Source: Streptomyces sp. NRRL B-1140 (GTDB lineage: Bacteria > Actinomycetota > Actinomycetes > Streptomycetales > Streptomycetaceae). From it: DNA of 64,000 nt. Below the pieces are notes generated by a model. That model was not told where the DNA came from, did not search any database, and was given only the letters and a program-made list of their open reading frames with translations. Where the stretch lies: contig NZ_LGEA01000091.1 of assembly GCF_001280065.1 (NCBI RefSeq), positions 310,001 through 374,000 on the forward strand, in the 5' to 3' direction. The first letter of the stretch is position 1. Every line of letters starts with the position of its first letter. The position numbers and the translations under genes are program-made. Of this stretch, positions 50,876 through 59,008 are shown in pieces.

Positions 50876-50917
50876 CGCCGCCCGCCTCCCCTTTTGCGGG
50901 GTGGGACGCGGGCGGCG
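50876..50917 (-). terminator. Terminator after the vWA-protein gene
   Basis: CGCCGCCCGC and GCGGGCGGCG are perfect 10-bp arms, with CCCC/GGGG inside. It lies 18 nt past the stop codon at 50935. Confidence 0.8.
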
Positions 50918-50934
50918 GCGAGGTGGGGTGGGGG

Positions 50935-52791
50935 TTACGGGCGCCAGTTCGCCAGTACGCCCTCGTAGAGCTCCTTGTCCGTGAGCTCGCGAGGTGTTTC
51001 GCCGGCGAGGAAGTGGGACGTGTTGGGGGTCTTGAGCTTGCGGAGGTAGTCGAAGGCCTTGTTCTCCGGGTCTCCGAAGGCGACGAAGGAGAAGAAGACG
51101 GCGGGGTGGCTCTTGGCGGCGTCGGTGAGGGCCTGGTTGGCGGGGGTCTTCGCGTCCGGGGCGCCGTCGGTCTGGAAGACCACCAGGGCGGGGGCGGCGG
51201 GGTCCGCGGTCTTGTCGTGGTGGGCGAGGACCGCCTCCACGGCCGCGTGGTAGCTGGTGCGGCCCATGCGGCCGAGGCTCGCGTGCAGGTCGTCGATCTT
51301 GTTCTCGTGCTCGGTGAGGGTGATCTCGCCGGTGCCGTCGAGCTCGGTGGAGAAGAAGACGACCGGGACGGTGGCCTCGGGGTCGAGGTGCGCCGCGAGG
51401 GCGAGGGTCTGCTCGGCGAGGGCCTGGGCGGAGCCGTCCTTGTAGTACGGGCGCATGGAGGCGGAGCGGTCGAGGACGAGGTAGACCTTGGCGCGGGTGC
51501 CCGTGAGGTCGTTCTTCTCGAGGGTGGTGGTGGCGGCCTTGTAGGCGGTGGTGAGGCCGGGGGCGTGCTTCTTGAGGGCGGCGAGGGTGAGGGCGGGTCC
51601 GGCCTCGGCTTCGCCTTCGGCCGGGTTCTTCTTCCCACCCGCACCATCCGTGCGGCTTTCGTCGCCGGGTGCGGGTGGCCCCTGCGGCGCGGTGTCGCCG
51701 TCGGCGGCCGCGGGCTCGGGGGTCTTCTCGGACTTCGTCCCGGAGTCGGCCTCAGCCTTCGGCGTGGCCTCGGGCTCGGCCTTCGTCGTGGCCTTCGTCG
51801 TGGTCTTCTTCGTAGTCCTGGGCTTGGCCTTCGGCTTCGTCTCGGCGGACGCCTTGTCGGCGGTCACCGCGTCGGCCTCGGCCTCGGCCTCGGCCTCGGC
51901 CTCGGGGGTCTTCTCGGACTTCGTCCCGGAGTCGGCCTCAGGCTTCGGCGTGGCCTCAGGCTCGGCCTTGGGCGCGGCCTTCGGCTTCGCGTCGGCTGCG
52001 GGCTCGGGCTTCGGTTCGGCCTCGGGCTTCGGCTCGGGCTTCGGCTCTGCGGGCGTCTCCGCCTGCGGCTCGGGCTTGGCGTCCGTCTCCGCCTCTGCCT
52101 CCGCCTCCGCCTCCGCCTTTGCCTCCGCCTCTGCAGGCTTCTCCGCTGCCGTCGGCTTCGGCTCCTCGGTCGTCGCCGGGGCGACTGCGGCCGGTTCCGG
52201 CGTCTCCGTCACGGCCTCCGCATCCGTGGCCTTCTCCGCCGCGGCAGGCTCCGCCGTCTCCGGCTCCTCGACAGCAGTCGGCTCCGCGACCACCGCCGGC
52301 TCCTCGGCAGCCGCCTTCTCGGCACCCGCCGATCCCTCGGCACCCGCCGGCTCCGCCACAGCCTCGGAGGCCCCGGAACCCGCCGGCTCCGCCACAGCCT
52401 CGGAGGCCCCGGCACCCGCCGGCTCCTCCGCCTCCGCCCGTTCCGCCGAAGCGCCCCGCTCGCCCTCCGTCGACCGCGTCGGCCTCGGGACCGTCACATG
52501 GTCGAAGGCCGCCGAGACGAGGTCGTGTTCCCCGGAGTCCGACGTGCGGGGCTCGGGGACGCCGGCCGACGGCGTGGGCTGCGGTTCCGGGGAGGGGGAC
52601 GGGACCTTCGGGTCCGTGGCGGGGGGTGACGCGGGCGCGGCAGCGGCCTCGCGGCCGGTGTCCTCGCTGGTCAGGCCCTCGGCCCCGCCGGTCTCGCCAG
52701 CGGTCGCCGTACGCGCCGCACCCTCCGCCTCGGCGGTTTGTGACTTGCGGGACCGTCCGAACGCGTTCCGCAACCGAGTGAGAATGCCCAT
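50935..52791 (-). CDS. von Willebrand factor A domain protein with long Ala/Pro/Glu/Lys-rich region
   Basis: 618 residues. The basic N-terminus (MGILTRLRNAFGRSRKSQ) is followed by about 390 residues of low-complexity A/E/P/K sequence with duplicated units, including twice SGTKSEKTPE. The C-terminal vWA domain (about 425-610) has the MIDAS DRSASM, a second site T in GRTSYHAA and DGAP. It resembles the vWA proteins associated with TerD-type or MoxR systems, but none of these genes is next to it. No signal peptide or anchor is seen, so it is probably cytosolic. The repeats are encoded by near-identical DNA (see 51715-51969, 52345-52416). Confidence 0.85.
   Translation of the reverse strand: MGILTRLRNAFGRSRKSQTAEAEGAARTATAGETGGAEGLTSEDTGREAAAAPASPPATDPKVPSPSPEPQPTPSAGVPEPRTSDSGEHDLVSAAFDHVTVPRPTRSTEGERGASAERAEAEEPAGAGASEAVAEPAGSGASEAVAEPAGAEGSAGAEKAAAEEPAVVAEPTAVEEPETAEPAAAEKATDAEAVTETPEPAAVAPATTEEPKPTAAEKPAEAEAKAEAEAEAEAETDAKPEPQAETPAEPKPEPKPEAEPKPEPAADAKPKAAPKAEPEATPKPEADSGTKSEKTPEAEAEAEAEADAVTADKASAETKPKAKPRTTKKTTTKATTKAEPEATPKAEADSGTKSEKTPEPAAADGDTAPQGPPAPGDESRTDGAGGKKNPAEGEAEAGPALTLAALKKHAPGLTTAYKAATTTLEKNDLTGTRAKVYLVLDRSASMRPYYKDGSAQALAEQTLALAAHLDPEATVPVVFFSTELDGTGEITLTEHENKIDDLHASLGRMGRTSYHAAVEAVLAHHDKTADPAAPALVVFQTDGAPDAKTPANQALTDAAKSHPAVFFSFVAFGDPENKAFDYLRKLKTPNTSHFLAGETPRELTDKELYEGVLANWRP
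51715..51969. repeat. Pair of 69-bp direct repeats in the vWA gene
   Basis: 51715-51783 and 51901-51969 are identical at 67 of 69 positions. They are separated by 117 bp that include GGCCTC tandem hexamers (about 51874-51904). Confidence 0.8.
52345..52416. repeat. Two tandem 36-bp repeats in the vWA gene
   Basis: The 36-bp unit at 52345-52380 is repeated at 52381-52416 with one mismatch. It encodes Ala/Gly/Ser/Glu/Pro-rich tandem units and keeps frame. Confidence 0.85.
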
Positions 52792-52979
52792 GTGCGCGCA
52801 ACCCTTCGCGTGAGTTGAAGCCCGTCAATCCCTGGCCAGGACGGACACGTAAGGTTAGCGGCCCTCCTGTGTGATCTTGGGCAGGGTCTGTTGTGCCGGG
52901 CCCACTCTGTCAAGAGCGCATCCGGCCGGTGCGGGTGTCGCCGTGCTGAATCGCCACAACCCCCGTACGGCAGCCGGGG

Positions 52980-53001
52980 GTTCATTCGTTGTTCACCTGG
53001 G
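52980..53001 (+). promoter_or_regulatory. PHO box (PhoP-binding direct repeats) upstream of phoX
   Basis: GTTCATTCGTT followed directly by GTTCACCTGGG: two 11-bp units, each beginning with the conserved GTTCA of the Streptomyces PHO box (GTTCACC). It ends 69 bp before the phoX GTG. This predicts induction by PhoR-PhoP under phosphate limitation. Confidence 0.75.
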
Positions 53002-53070
53002 CGCCCGGCTACCGCACGTATGCGCACCTACGGTCACGCTGACACCAAGGGCATCCCAGGGGAGAGTAAA

Positions 53071-55164
53071 GTGCGCAAGCTGCTGCCGTTGATCGGGACT
53101 CCGTCCGGTTCGCACCCCGGCGGCCGGTCCGCCATGACCTGTCGTTTCCGATGTGGTGACGCCTGCTTCCACGAGGTGCCCAACACCAGCTCCAACGAGT
53201 ACGTCGGTGACGTGATCGCCGGTGCGATCGGCCGCCGGTCGATGATGCGTGCCGCGGCCGTCGTGACCGTGGCCGCCGCCGGGGCGGGTGCCGTCGGTGC
53301 CGCCCGGGCCCCGCAGGCCGTCGCCGCACCGGCCGCGGGACCGGCCGCCGCCGCGGCCTCGGAGACCGCCCGGCGCAAGACCAAGGGTGCGCGCGGGCTG
53401 CGTTTCGCACCCGTCGCGCCCAACACCGCCGACACGGTCACCGTGCCGCAGGGGTACCGGCAGAACGTCGTCATCCGCTGGGGCGAGCCCATTCTGCGCG
53501 GGGCGCCCGCCTTCGACCCGGAGAAGCAGACCGCCAAGGCCCAGGCCGGGCAGTTCGGGTACAACTGCGACTTCCTCGCCCTGCTGCCGCTGCCCGGTGA
53601 GCGCGGCCGGCAGCTGCTCGTCGCCAACCACGAGTACACCGACGAGATCCTGATGTTCCGGGGGTACGACGCCGCCCGCCCGACCCGGGAGCAGGTGGAG
53701 ATCGCCTGGGCCGCGCACGGGCTGTCCGCCGTCGTCGTGGAGGGGGACGGCAAGACGGGCAGGCTCACCCCAGTCCCCCGGCACCGGCTGAACCGGCGCG
53801 TCACCGCCACCACCGAGTTCCGGCTGACCGGGCCCGTGGCCGGGTCCGAGCTCGTGCGGACCTCCGCCGACCCGAGTGGCACCAAGGTGCTCGGCACGAT
53901 CAACAACTGCTCGGGCGGTGTCACCCCGTGGGGAACGACCCTGCACGGCGAGGAGAACTTCAACCAGTACTTCGCGAACAGCGGCCGGGCGACCGACAAG
54001 CGGTACGGCATCGGTACCGGGGCGAGCGAGCGGAAGTGGGAGAGGTTCGACAAGCGGTTCGACGTCGCCCAGGAGCCGAACGAGGTGCACCGGTTCGGCT
54101 ATGTCGTGGAGTTCGACCCGTACGACCCGGACTCCACGCCCCGCAAGCACACGGCCCTCGGACGGTTCAAGCACGAGGCCGCGACCGTGCGGCTCACGCA
54201 CGACGGCCGTCCCGTCGTGTACTCCGGTGACGACGAGCGGTTCGACTACTTCTACAAGTTCGTCGGCAGCAAGCGGATGCGCCACGGCACCTCCCGGGCC
54301 GTCCGCGAGCACAATCTGTCCCTGCTCGACGAGGGGACGCTGTACGTCGCCAAGCTCACCGGTGACTCCCCGGCGATCGAGATCGACGGCACCGGCAAGC
54401 TGCCCGGCGACGGCGAGTTCGACGGGAGCGGTCAGTGGATCCCGCTGGCGACCGCCACCGCGAAGGGTGCCGTCTCGCACGTGGAGGGGATGAGCGCCGA
54501 GGAGGTGTTCGTCTTCACGCGGCTCGCCGGCGACAAGGTCGGCGCCACCAAGATGGACCGGCCCGAGGACATCGAGCCCAACCCGGTGACGGGCAAGGTG
54601 TACGTCGCCCTGACGAACAACACCAACCGGGGTGTCGGCTCCAACGCCTGGGCGGACGAGGCCAACCCGCGCAACGCCAACAAGCACGGACACGTCCTGG
54701 AGCTCACCGAGCGGTGGAACCGGCCCGAGAGCACCCGGTTCGCCTGGTCGCTGTTCCTCGTGGCCGGTGACCCGGACGACCCGGCGACGTACTTCGCCGG
54801 GTTCCCGAAGGACGCCGTCAGCCAGATCTCCTGCCCGGACAACGTGGCCTTCGACCCCTACGGCAACCTGTGGATCTCCACCGACGGTGCCCAGCTCGGC
54901 TCGCACGACGGCCTGTTCGGCGTGGCGACCCGGGGCGAGCGGCGCGGCGAGCTCAAGCAGTTCCTGACCGTGCCGAAGGGCGCCGAGACCTGCGGCCCGA
55001 TCGTCCAGGACCGGCGCGTCCTGGTTTCCGTGCAGCACCCGGGCGAGATCGACGGCGCGTCCGTGGAGCGGCCCGCGAGCACCTGGCCCGACGGGCCCGG
55101 GACGTACGTCCGCCCGGCCGTGGTGGCCGTGTGGCGCGCGGACGGGTCCGACATCGGCGTCTGA
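53071..55164 (+). CDS. phoX: PhoX-type (DUF839) secreted phosphatase
   Basis: 697 residues from GTG 53071 with GGGGAGAG upstream. A Tat motif (GRRSMMRAAAV; RR at 55-56) and a hydrophobic core (VVTVAAAGAGAVGAA) follow an unusually long N-region of about 50 residues containing Cys 24, 28 and 32. The mature protein shows PhoX features: QFGYNCDFLALLPL, LLVANHEYTDE, NNCSGGVTPWGTTLHGEENFNQYF, NTNRGV, and CPDNVAFDPYGNLW. PhoX enzymes are Ca/Fe-dependent alkaline phosphatases. The PHO box at 52980-53001 places it in the phosphate-starvation response. Confidence 0.88.
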   Translation: MRKLLPLIGTPSGSHPGGRSAMTCRFRCGDACFHEVPNTSSNEYVGDVIAGAIGRRSMMRAAAVVTVAAAGAGAVGAARAPQAVAAPAAGPAAAAASETARRKTKGARGLRFAPVAPNTADTVTVPQGYRQNVVIRWGEPILRGAPAFDPEKQTAKAQAGQFGYNCDFLALLPLPGERGRQLLVANHEYTDEILMFRGYDAARPTREQVEIAWAAHGLSAVVVEGDGKTGRLTPVPRHRLNRRVTATTEFRLTGPVAGSELVRTSADPSGTKVLGTINNCSGGVTPWGTTLHGEENFNQYFANSGRATDKRYGIGTGASERKWERFDKRFDVAQEPNEVHRFGYVVEFDPYDPDSTPRKHTALGRFKHEAATVRLTHDGRPVVYSGDDERFDYFYKFVGSKRMRHGTSRAVREHNLSLLDEGTLYVAKLTGDSPAIEIDGTGKLPGDGEFDGSGQWIPLATATAKGAVSHVEGMSAEEVFVFTRLAGDKVGATKMDRPEDIEPNPVTGKVYVALTNNTNRGVGSNAWADEANPRNANKHGHVLELTERWNRPESTRFAWSLFLVAGDPDDPATYFAGFPKDAVSQISCPDNVAFDPYGNLWISTDGAQLGSHDGLFGVATRGERRGELKQFLTVPKGAETCGPIVQDRRVLVSVQHPGEIDGASVERPASTWPDGPGTYVRPAVVAVWRADGSDIGV

Positions 55165-55186
55165 GCCGCAGGTCGGCGCCCCTGCT

Positions 55187-56146
55187 TCAAGGAAGGGCCG
55201 GGCTCGGCGGTCTGAGGTGGCCGCCGGGTGCCGGCCCTTCCGGCGCCCGCCACTCGCGGTACGCCGGTGCCTGCCGGGCCACCTCCCCGTACGCCTCCTC
55301 CAGCGCGGGGTAGACGCCGTCCAGGACGGTCTCCGTGCGGGCCGCGGCGAGCAGCCGCACGCCGAGCGGGTCGCCCTTCAGGCGGCGCACCGCCATGTCG
55401 GGGCGCGGGGTGCGGGTGGGCTGGCAGACGGTGACGACCTCGCCGGTCGCGACCAGGGCGTCGGCCGTGTGGTAGTCGCCGTGCAGGACGTGCGGGCTGA
55501 CGCGGGCGTCGCGGAACATCCGCTGGACGGCGTCCCATTCGCCGTCGACGGTGGGGTCGATCATCCAGCGGTCGCCGGCCAGGTCGGTCAGCTCGACCTC
55601 CTGCTTGGCGGCCGCCGGATGGTCGACGGGCAGGGACACGCACTGCGGTTCGCGCTCCACCAGGACGCGCAGCCGGAGCTCCGCGGGGATGCGCAGCGGA
55701 CAGTCCTCCACCTCGTGCACGAAGGCCACGTCGAGCTGGCCGTCGGCGACCATGCGGAGCAGCGCGTTGGGGGAGACGTTCATGTGGAGGCTGGGGTTGC
55801 GGCCGTGGGCGCGCAGCCGGCGCAGCCAGCCCGCGAGGGCCTTGCTCGCCGTCGAGCCGACGCGCAGCTCGGTGCCGCCGGACGCCGCCGCCCTCGCCTC
55901 GGTGACCAGCAGGTGCAGGTCGGCCATCAGCGGGCGGGCCCGGCTGAGGACCAGGCGGCCCAGCGGGGTGGGGCGGCAGCCGGTGTGGGAGCGCAGGAAG
56001 AGCGGCCCGCCCAGCTCCTGCTCGATGCGCCGCAGCTGGGTGCTCAACGACGGCTGGGCGACGCCCAGCTGCCGGGCGGCGCGGTGCAGACTGCCGGTGT
56101 CGGCTATGGCGCACAGCGCGCGGAGGTGTCTCACCTCGAGCTCCAT
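55187..56146 (-). CDS. snpR: LysR family activator of snpA (SnpR/MprR)
   Basis: 319 residues. The N-terminal helix-turn-helix (about 1-62) has RHLRALCAIADTGSLHRAARQLGVAQPSLS. The rest is the periplasmic-binding-like sensor domain. It diverges from snpA across 172 bp, the arrangement known for snpR-snpA (mprR-mprA) of S. lividans and S. coelicolor, where the LysR protein activates transcription of the small neutral protease. Start ATG 56146. The family's T-N11-A operators should lie in 56170-56220. Confidence 0.9.
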   Translation of the reverse strand: MELEVRHLRALCAIADTGSLHRAARQLGVAQPSLSTQLRRIEQELGGPLFLRSHTGCRPTPLGRLVLSRARPLMADLHLLVTEARAAASGGTELRVGSTASKALAGWLRRLRAHGRNPSLHMNVSPNALLRMVADGQLDVAFVHEVEDCPLRIPAELRLRVLVEREPQCVSLPVDHPAAAKQEVELTDLAGDRWMIDPTVDGEWDAVQRMFRDARVSPHVLHGDYHTADALVATGEVVTVCQPTRTPRPDMAVRRLKGDPLGVRLLAAARTETVLDGVYPALEEAYGEVARQAPAYREWRAPEGPAPGGHLRPPSPALP

Positions 56147-56175
56147 GCTCTGTGAGGCTAAGGCGGAATCGCGGC

Positions 56176-56242
56176 GTTAACCAGCCACATAATCCATCGC
56201 TTAATTAGGTGAATTGGGCAGCCGATAACCCGGTCCTATCCC
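56176..56242 (+). promoter_or_regulatory. snpA promoter and likely SnpR operator region
   Basis: An A/T-rich patch (TTAACC ... CATAATCC ... CTTAATTAGG) holds several T-N11-A candidates. A promoter-like TTGGGC (56214-56219), 17-bp spacer and TATCCC (56237-56242) precede snpA. The palindrome CTCACCGGTGAG at 56281-56292 lies in the leader. Confidence 0.5.
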
Positions 56243-56318
56243 TGGTTGCCATCATCACAGGCGCCGCACAGGCACCGAGACTCACCGGTGAGACTCAACC
56301 CCACCCAAGGAGTCCTCG

Positions 56319-57005
56319 ATGCGAAAGTCCCTGTCTTCCCTGGCGGTTCTCGGTCTCGGCCTCACGATGGCCGGGCTCGGGACGGCTGCCCCCGCCGCGG
56401 CGTCCCCGGCCGCGGAGCCCCACGCCGGATTCGTCGCACAGCCGGCCGAGTCGGCCGAGTCCGCCGCGTCGGCCGCATCCGACGCGAACAGAGCCTTCTT
56501 CCAGGCGGTCCTGAAGTCCGTCGCCGAGAAGCGTGCCGAGAACCCGAGTGCCACCGCGGCCGTCACCGTCGTCTACGACGCCTCCCGCGCGCCCACGTTC
56601 AGCGCCCAGATAGCGCGCAGCACCCAGATATGGAACAGCTCGGTGTCGAACGTGAAGCTCCAGTCGGGCTCCGCCGCGGCGGCCGACTTCAGCTACCGGG
56701 AGGGCAACGACTCCCGCGGCTCGTACGCCTCCACCGACGGTCACGGCAGCGGCTACATCTTCCTGGACTACCGGCAGAACCAGCAGTACGACTCCACCCG
56801 GGTCACCGCCCACGAGACGGGTCACGTCCTCGGTCTTCCCGACCACTACTCGGGCCCGTGCAGCGAGCTGATGTCCGGTGGCGGCCCCGGCCCGTCCTGC
56901 ACCAACGCGGTCCCGAACGCCACCGAGCGGTCCCGTGTCAACCGGCTGTGGGCCAACGGCTTCGCGGCGGCGATGGACAAGGCCCTGGAGAAGTCGGCCC
57001 GTTAG
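56319..57005 (+). CDS. snpA: Snapalysin, secreted small neutral metalloprotease (M7)
   Basis: 228 residues. The signal peptide ([24 protein letters not shown]) ends near residue 28, followed by a propeptide (about 30-90). The mature enzyme carries the zinc motif H165-E166-T-G-H169-x5-D175 ([11 protein letters not shown]), with Asp as third ligand, the hallmark of snapalysin. The C-terminal part contains two Cys (SGPCSELMS and GPSCTNAV) likely paired. ATG 56319 has AAGGAG. It is activated by the divergent LysR protein and terminated at 57019-57051. Confidence 0.95.
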   Translation: MRKSLSSLAVLGLGLTMAGLGTAAPAAASPAAEPHAGFVAQPAESAESAASAASDANRAFFQAVLKSVAEKRAENPSATAAVTVVYDASRAPTFSAQIARSTQIWNSSVSNVKLQSGSAAAADFSYREGNDSRGSYASTDGHGSGYIFLDYRQNQQYDSTRVTAHETGHVLGLPDHYSGPCSELMSGGGPGPSCTNAVPNATERSRVNRLWANGFAAAMDKALEKSAR

Positions 57006-57018
57006 GACCCCCATGCGG

Positions 57019-57051
57019 ATACGGCCGCCCTGTCACGAGGGGCGGCCGTAT
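57019..57051 (+). terminator. Terminator after snpA
   Basis: ATACGGCCGCCC and GGGCGGCCGTAT, perfect 12-bp stem with a 9-nt loop. Confidence 0.85.
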
Positions 57052-57074
57052 TCGTGTGGGCGCACCGGGCCGGG

Positions 57075-58076
57075 TCAGCGGCGCGCGTGGAGCGTGAGGT
57101 CCGTGACGACCGCGCGGTGGTCGGTGCCGGCCAGGGCCAGGATGCGGGTGCGGCTCGCGCCGAAGTCCCGCGAGACGAGGACGTGGTCGATCTGCGCGCC
57201 GAACGCCGGGGCCGTCCGGGCCGGCCAGGTGGCGGTGCGGTCGGAGCCGTCCAGGCGGGAGGCGTCGCTCAGGCCGGTGTCGAGGATGCGGCGGAAGGCC
57301 GCGTGGTCCTGGGAGGCGTTGAAGTCGCCGGCCAGGACGAGAGGGGTGGCCGGGTCGGAGCCGGCCGCGTCCCGCAGGGCGCCGAGCTCGCGGCGCCAGA
57401 GGTCCACCTGGCCGGGCAGCGGGGGCATCGGGTGGGCGAGTTGCAGCCGTACGGCGTGCCCGTCGACGTCGGCGACCGCCCCGGGCATGCCCATCGTGCC
57501 GGGCACGCCCGCGGTGGGCCGGAGCCGGAAGCGGCTGAGGATGACGGAGCCCTCGGAGCCACCGCCCTCCACGGCCCGGCGGTGCGGGTAGTCCGGGGAG
57601 AGGTCCCGCTTCAGCAGGGCGTCGCAGGCGTAGTCGCACTCCTCCACGAAGACCACGTCCGGTTTCTCGCGGCGGACGGCTGCGACGAGGGAGCCGGTGC
57701 CCTGGCCGAACTCGACGTTGGAGGTCAGGACGCGCAGGCCGGCGACCGGGCGGCCCACCGGGTCGCCGACCTTGCCGTACGGCTCGATGAACCAGGCCAG
57801 CAGCCCGAGCAGGATCACGCCCCAGACGGCTCCGGGCCACCAGCGGGACAGCAGGGTGAGGAGCAGTCCCGCGGCGGTGGGGACGAGCAGCCAGGGGAGG
57901 AAGGCGAGGAGCTGCGGGACGGGGGTCATGCCGTCGCTGTCGGCGGTCCGGAAGCCGACGACCACGCTCACTCCGGCGAACAGCAGCCCCGCGCACCGGG
58001 CGCCGAACCGCCGTCCGGGCGGGCGGTGCTCGCGCCCGTCGTCCCTGGCGGTCCACTCGGCAGCGGCGGTGTTCAA
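57075..58076 (-). CDS. Endonuclease/exonuclease/phosphatase family membrane protein
   Basis: 333 residues from TTG 58076 with GGAAGG upstream. Three membrane helices occupy the first ~110 residues (GLLFAGVSVVVGF, LLAFLPWLLVPTAAGLLLTLL, WGVILLGLLAWFI). The EEP domain follows outside: LTSNVEFGQGT, VVFVEECD, GDFNASQDH and AGTDHRAVVTDL carry the metal and catalytic residues. This architecture is common for secreted phosphodiesterases or vancomycin-resistance VanJ-like proteins in Streptomyces. The VanJ-type possibility (lipid phosphatase, teicoplanin resistance) is an inference from topology. It is convergent with snpA. Confidence 0.85.
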   Translation of the reverse strand: MNTAAAEWTARDDGREHRPPGRRFGARCAGLLFAGVSVVVGFRTADSDGMTPVPQLLAFLPWLLVPTAAGLLLTLLSRWWPGAVWGVILLGLLAWFIEPYGKVGDPVGRPVAGLRVLTSNVEFGQGTGSLVAAVRREKPDVVFVEECDYACDALLKRDLSPDYPHRRAVEGGGSEGSVILSRFRLRPTAGVPGTMGMPGAVADVDGHAVRLQLAHPMPPLPGQVDLWRRELGALRDAAGSDPATPLVLAGDFNASQDHAAFRRILDTGLSDASRLDGSDRTATWPARTAPAFGAQIDHVLVSRDFGASRTRILALAGTDHRAVVTDLTLHARR

Positions 58077-58119
58077 GGCCCGGCCTTCCGTTCGCGGGGT
58101 GGGATGCGCGAATCCTCCC

Positions 58120-58929
58120 TCACAGACGGGGCGGGGCGGAGGAAGGTTGCCGGGCGTCGACCCGGGCCAGGAATTCCTCCAGCGCGTGATCGAACACCTC
58201 CGGGCGTTCCAGGTTCGGCATGTGTGCCGCCCCCTCGACGATGTGCAGCCGGGAGTCAGGGAGGGCCGCGTGCATCGCCCGGGCGTCGGAGACCGGGGTG
58301 AAGGTGTCGTCTGCCCCCACGACGACCAGGGCCGGGACGGAGACGCGCGGCAGCAGGGCGGTGTAGTCGGGGCGGCGGGCCCGGGCGCGCAGGGCCGCGG
58401 CGGCGCCCTCGGGCGCGGTGGCCGTCATCATGGCGTGGACGTGCGCCTTGACCTCGGCGGAGGCGTACGGGGCGACCATCCGCTCCAGGACCTCGTCGGC
58501 GTAGCCGCGCATGCCCTCGGTGAGGAGGCGGTCGGCCATGGTGTCGCGGATGCGCACGCCCTCGGGGGTCTCCTCCGCCGGGAAGGTGTCCGCGAGGACC
58601 AGGCCGCGGACGCGCTCGGGGAACAGCCGGTAGCAGTCCATGACGATCTGCCCGCCCATCGACAGGCCCGCGAGCACGAACGACTCCACCTCCAGTTCGT
58701 CCAGCAGGGCCTCGATGTCCCGGGCGAACGCGGAGAAGTCCGTGACGGCCGGGGCCGTCGGGGAGGCGCCGTAGCCGCGCAGGTCGGGGGCGATGACACG
58801 GCGGGTACCCGGGAACCTGTCGAGTTGCGGGGCCCACATCGTGCGGTCGAAGGGGTGGCCGTGGACGAGGACCAGGGGCAGCCGATGCGGATCGGTGCCT
58901 TTGTCCTCGTATGCGAGGAAGGGTGCCAT
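58120..58929 (-). CDS. Alpha/beta hydrolase
   Basis: 269 residues from ATG 58929 (MAPFLAYEDKGTDPHRLP); a start 36 nt upstream is less likely. The fold shows the oxyanion HGHPFDR, nucleophile elbow GLSMGGQI (Ser), Asp in VVGADDTFTPV and His in GAAHMPNLE. The family includes 3-oxoadipate enol-lactonases (PcaD) and related esterases. It diverges from the MocR gene across two direct repeats, so that regulator may control it. Confidence 0.88.
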   Translation of the reverse strand: MAPFLAYEDKGTDPHRLPLVLVHGHPFDRTMWAPQLDRFPGTRRVIAPDLRGYGASPTAPAVTDFSAFARDIEALLDELEVESFVLAGLSMGGQIVMDCYRLFPERVRGLVLADTFPAEETPEGVRIRDTMADRLLTEGMRGYADEVLERMVAPYASAEVKAHVHAMMTATAPEGAAAALRARARRPDYTALLPRVSVPALVVVGADDTFTPVSDARAMHAALPDSRLHIVEGAAHMPNLERPEVFDHALEEFLARVDARQPSSAPPRL

Positions 58930-58955
58930 GGCGTCGACCCTAGGGCGCCCGACTA

Positions 58956-58989
58956 CTCGGTGCAATAAGATCTTTGCTCTCGGTGCAAT
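58956..58989. promoter_or_regulatory. Direct-repeat operator of the MocR regulator
   Basis: CTCGGTGCAAT occurs at 58956-58966 and 58979-58989, identical over 11 bp with a 23-bp period (about two helical turns). MocR/GabR-type regulators bind such paired direct repeats. The pair ends 19 bp before the MocR ATG and begins 26 bp from the hydrolase start. Confidence 0.75.
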
Positions 58990-59008
58990 CCAAGGGGGAG
59001 ACCGGCCG

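Noticed and set aside
52119..52781. Pro-rich plus-strand frame opposite the vWA gene
   Set aside because: Low-complexity mirror of the Ala/Glu-rich repeats; no start signal or domain.
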